Source of the DNA: an uncultured Colwellia sp.
GTDB lineage: Bacteria; Pseudomonadota; Gammaproteobacteria; Enterobacterales; Alteromonadaceae
Direction: 5' to 3'
Assembly: GCA_913058395.1 (NCBI GenBank)
Contig: CAJXQI010000004.1
Span: 62,001-126,000 of the forward strand
DNA length: 64,000 nucleotides
The notes beneath the pieces were generated by a model, which was not told the origin of the DNA, ran no database searches, and saw only the letters and a program-made list of their open reading frames with translations. The translations under genes were made by a program, and so were the position numbers. How positions within the stretch are numbered: position 1 is the first letter of the stretch; the number at the start of each line of letters is the position of its first letter. Positions 63,476 through 64,000 of the stretch are shown piece by piece.

Positions 63476-64000
63476 TCATAAACTATTAAATAACGACAAT
63501 GCTATTGCGCACATGATCAAGCCAACAATAATATCAATACTGCGCTTAACTTTTCCCTGACTAAGCCATTGCGACAGCTTTGCTGCTGCTCCTGCCAAAC
63601 TATAAAACCAAAGTATCGAAGCCAGCATAGTTCCTACGGCAAAGGCTATTTTTTCATTACCCTGAAACTGACCACCGACACTACCTAGGATCACTACGGT
63701 ATCAAGATACACATGCGGATTGAGTAAAGTTACAGCTAAGGTTGAAGCGACAACCAGCCAAGGGCGTTTTTTACTTTTAGTGCCAGAAAGCTGCTGTTGC
63801 TCGTAACCATTTAGCCATGCTTGGCGAAATGACAACGCTGCATAAGTTAATAAAAAAATGATGCCGCCCCAGGAAATAACAGTGACTAACGTTGGTGATG
63901 AGGCAATAAGTTTAGCACCGCCAAATACACCTAACGCAATAAGCGCAACATCACAAAACATACAAATAGTTGCTGCTAAAAAGTGATGATTCTTTTTAAT
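63476..64000 (-). CDS. LysE/ArgO-type amino-acid exporter (runs off right edge)
   Basis: The frame runs past the ATG at 63961 to the edge of the window without a stop, so the N-terminal helix lies outside. The visible ~175 residues have about five membrane helices. The match is to ArgO/LysE: ATICMFCDVALIALGVFGGA, the WGGIIFLLTYAALSFRQAW segment, and TLLNPHVYLDTVVILGSVGG. Exports arginine or lysine by relatives; exact substrate is uncertain. Confidence 0.88.
   Translation of the reverse strand: MKKNHHFLAATICMFCDVALIALGVFGGAKLIASSPTLVTVISWGGIIFLLTYAALSFRQAWLNGYEQQQLSGTKSKKRPWLVVASTLAVTLLNPHVYLDTVVILGSVGGQFQGNEKIAFAVGTMLASILWFYSLAGAAAKLSQWLSQGKVKRSIDIIVGLIMCAIALSLFNSL

Overview
The window reads as a chromosomal segment of a marine gammaproteobacterium, most likely Alteromonadales and close to Colwellia/Thalassotalea. 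This is inferred from AT-rich DNA, protein sequence character, a PEP-CTERM protein, and the conserved order zapA / ssrS (6S RNA) opposite ygfB-pepP-ubiH-ubiI-gcvT-gcvH-gcvP, which is the enterobacterial arrangement. No rRNA, complete tRNA, CRISPR array or prophage was seen. Genes are cut at both ends: a sensor kinase at the left edge and an ArgO-like exporter at the right edge.

Layout. 1-7003: a two-component pair (histidine kinase, sigma-54-activating response regulator) divergent from a three-gene tripartite-type ABC exporter operon (HlyD-like adaptor, ATPase, MacB/FtsX permease). The gap holds a good sigma-54 promoter match and an inverted repeat that the regulator could bind. 7121-9351: metK, with MetJ-box-like repeats upstream, and murI. 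9374-9639: a MITE-like element with 26-bp terminal inverted repeats; a second, truncated copy lies at 26788-26981. 9822-11153: an MFS transporter. 11216-11884: the 6S RNA gene followed by four extra partial copies of its 3' end in a higher-order tandem array. 12027-22557: zapA and the ygfB-pepP-ubiH-ubiI-gcvTHP block (peptide processing, ubiquinone hydroxylation, glycine cleavage).

22664-31156 is more accessory: a lone SIR2-TPR protein (a likely NADase of the type used in anti-phage defence), a PEP-CTERM protein flanked by a short imperfect direct repeat, a VF530 protein, an S4 RNA-binding protein, and a LysR regulator divergent from a VOC / ene-reductase / SnoaL-like / polysaccharide-deacetylase operon. 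31338-42940 contains small membrane and regulatory genes, a SatD-DUF3307 pair whose first member has cyclase-like motifs, a PatB-type C-S lyase, and a pirin / isochorismatase operon facing its own LysR gene. 43124-48591 holds a chloramphenicol-acetyltransferase-like enzyme, a DUF962 protein, an SDR/LysR divergent pair, yajD, a DUF808 protein and hpf.

48892-64000 carries small conserved proteins, an operon joining a CoA-transferase/GNAT fusion to a histone-deacetylase-like enzyme, a MipA/OmpV outer-membrane protein, an MBL-fold hydrolase, a VanZ / alpha-beta hydrolase pair, two unrecognised proteins, a DUF2007 zinc-finger protein, a decayed nucleotidyltransferase pseudogene, and a TPR-GGDEF diguanylate cyclase. 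The most unusual items are the 6S RNA 3'-end array, the SIR2-TPR gene, the MITE pair and the SatD-DUF3307 pair.
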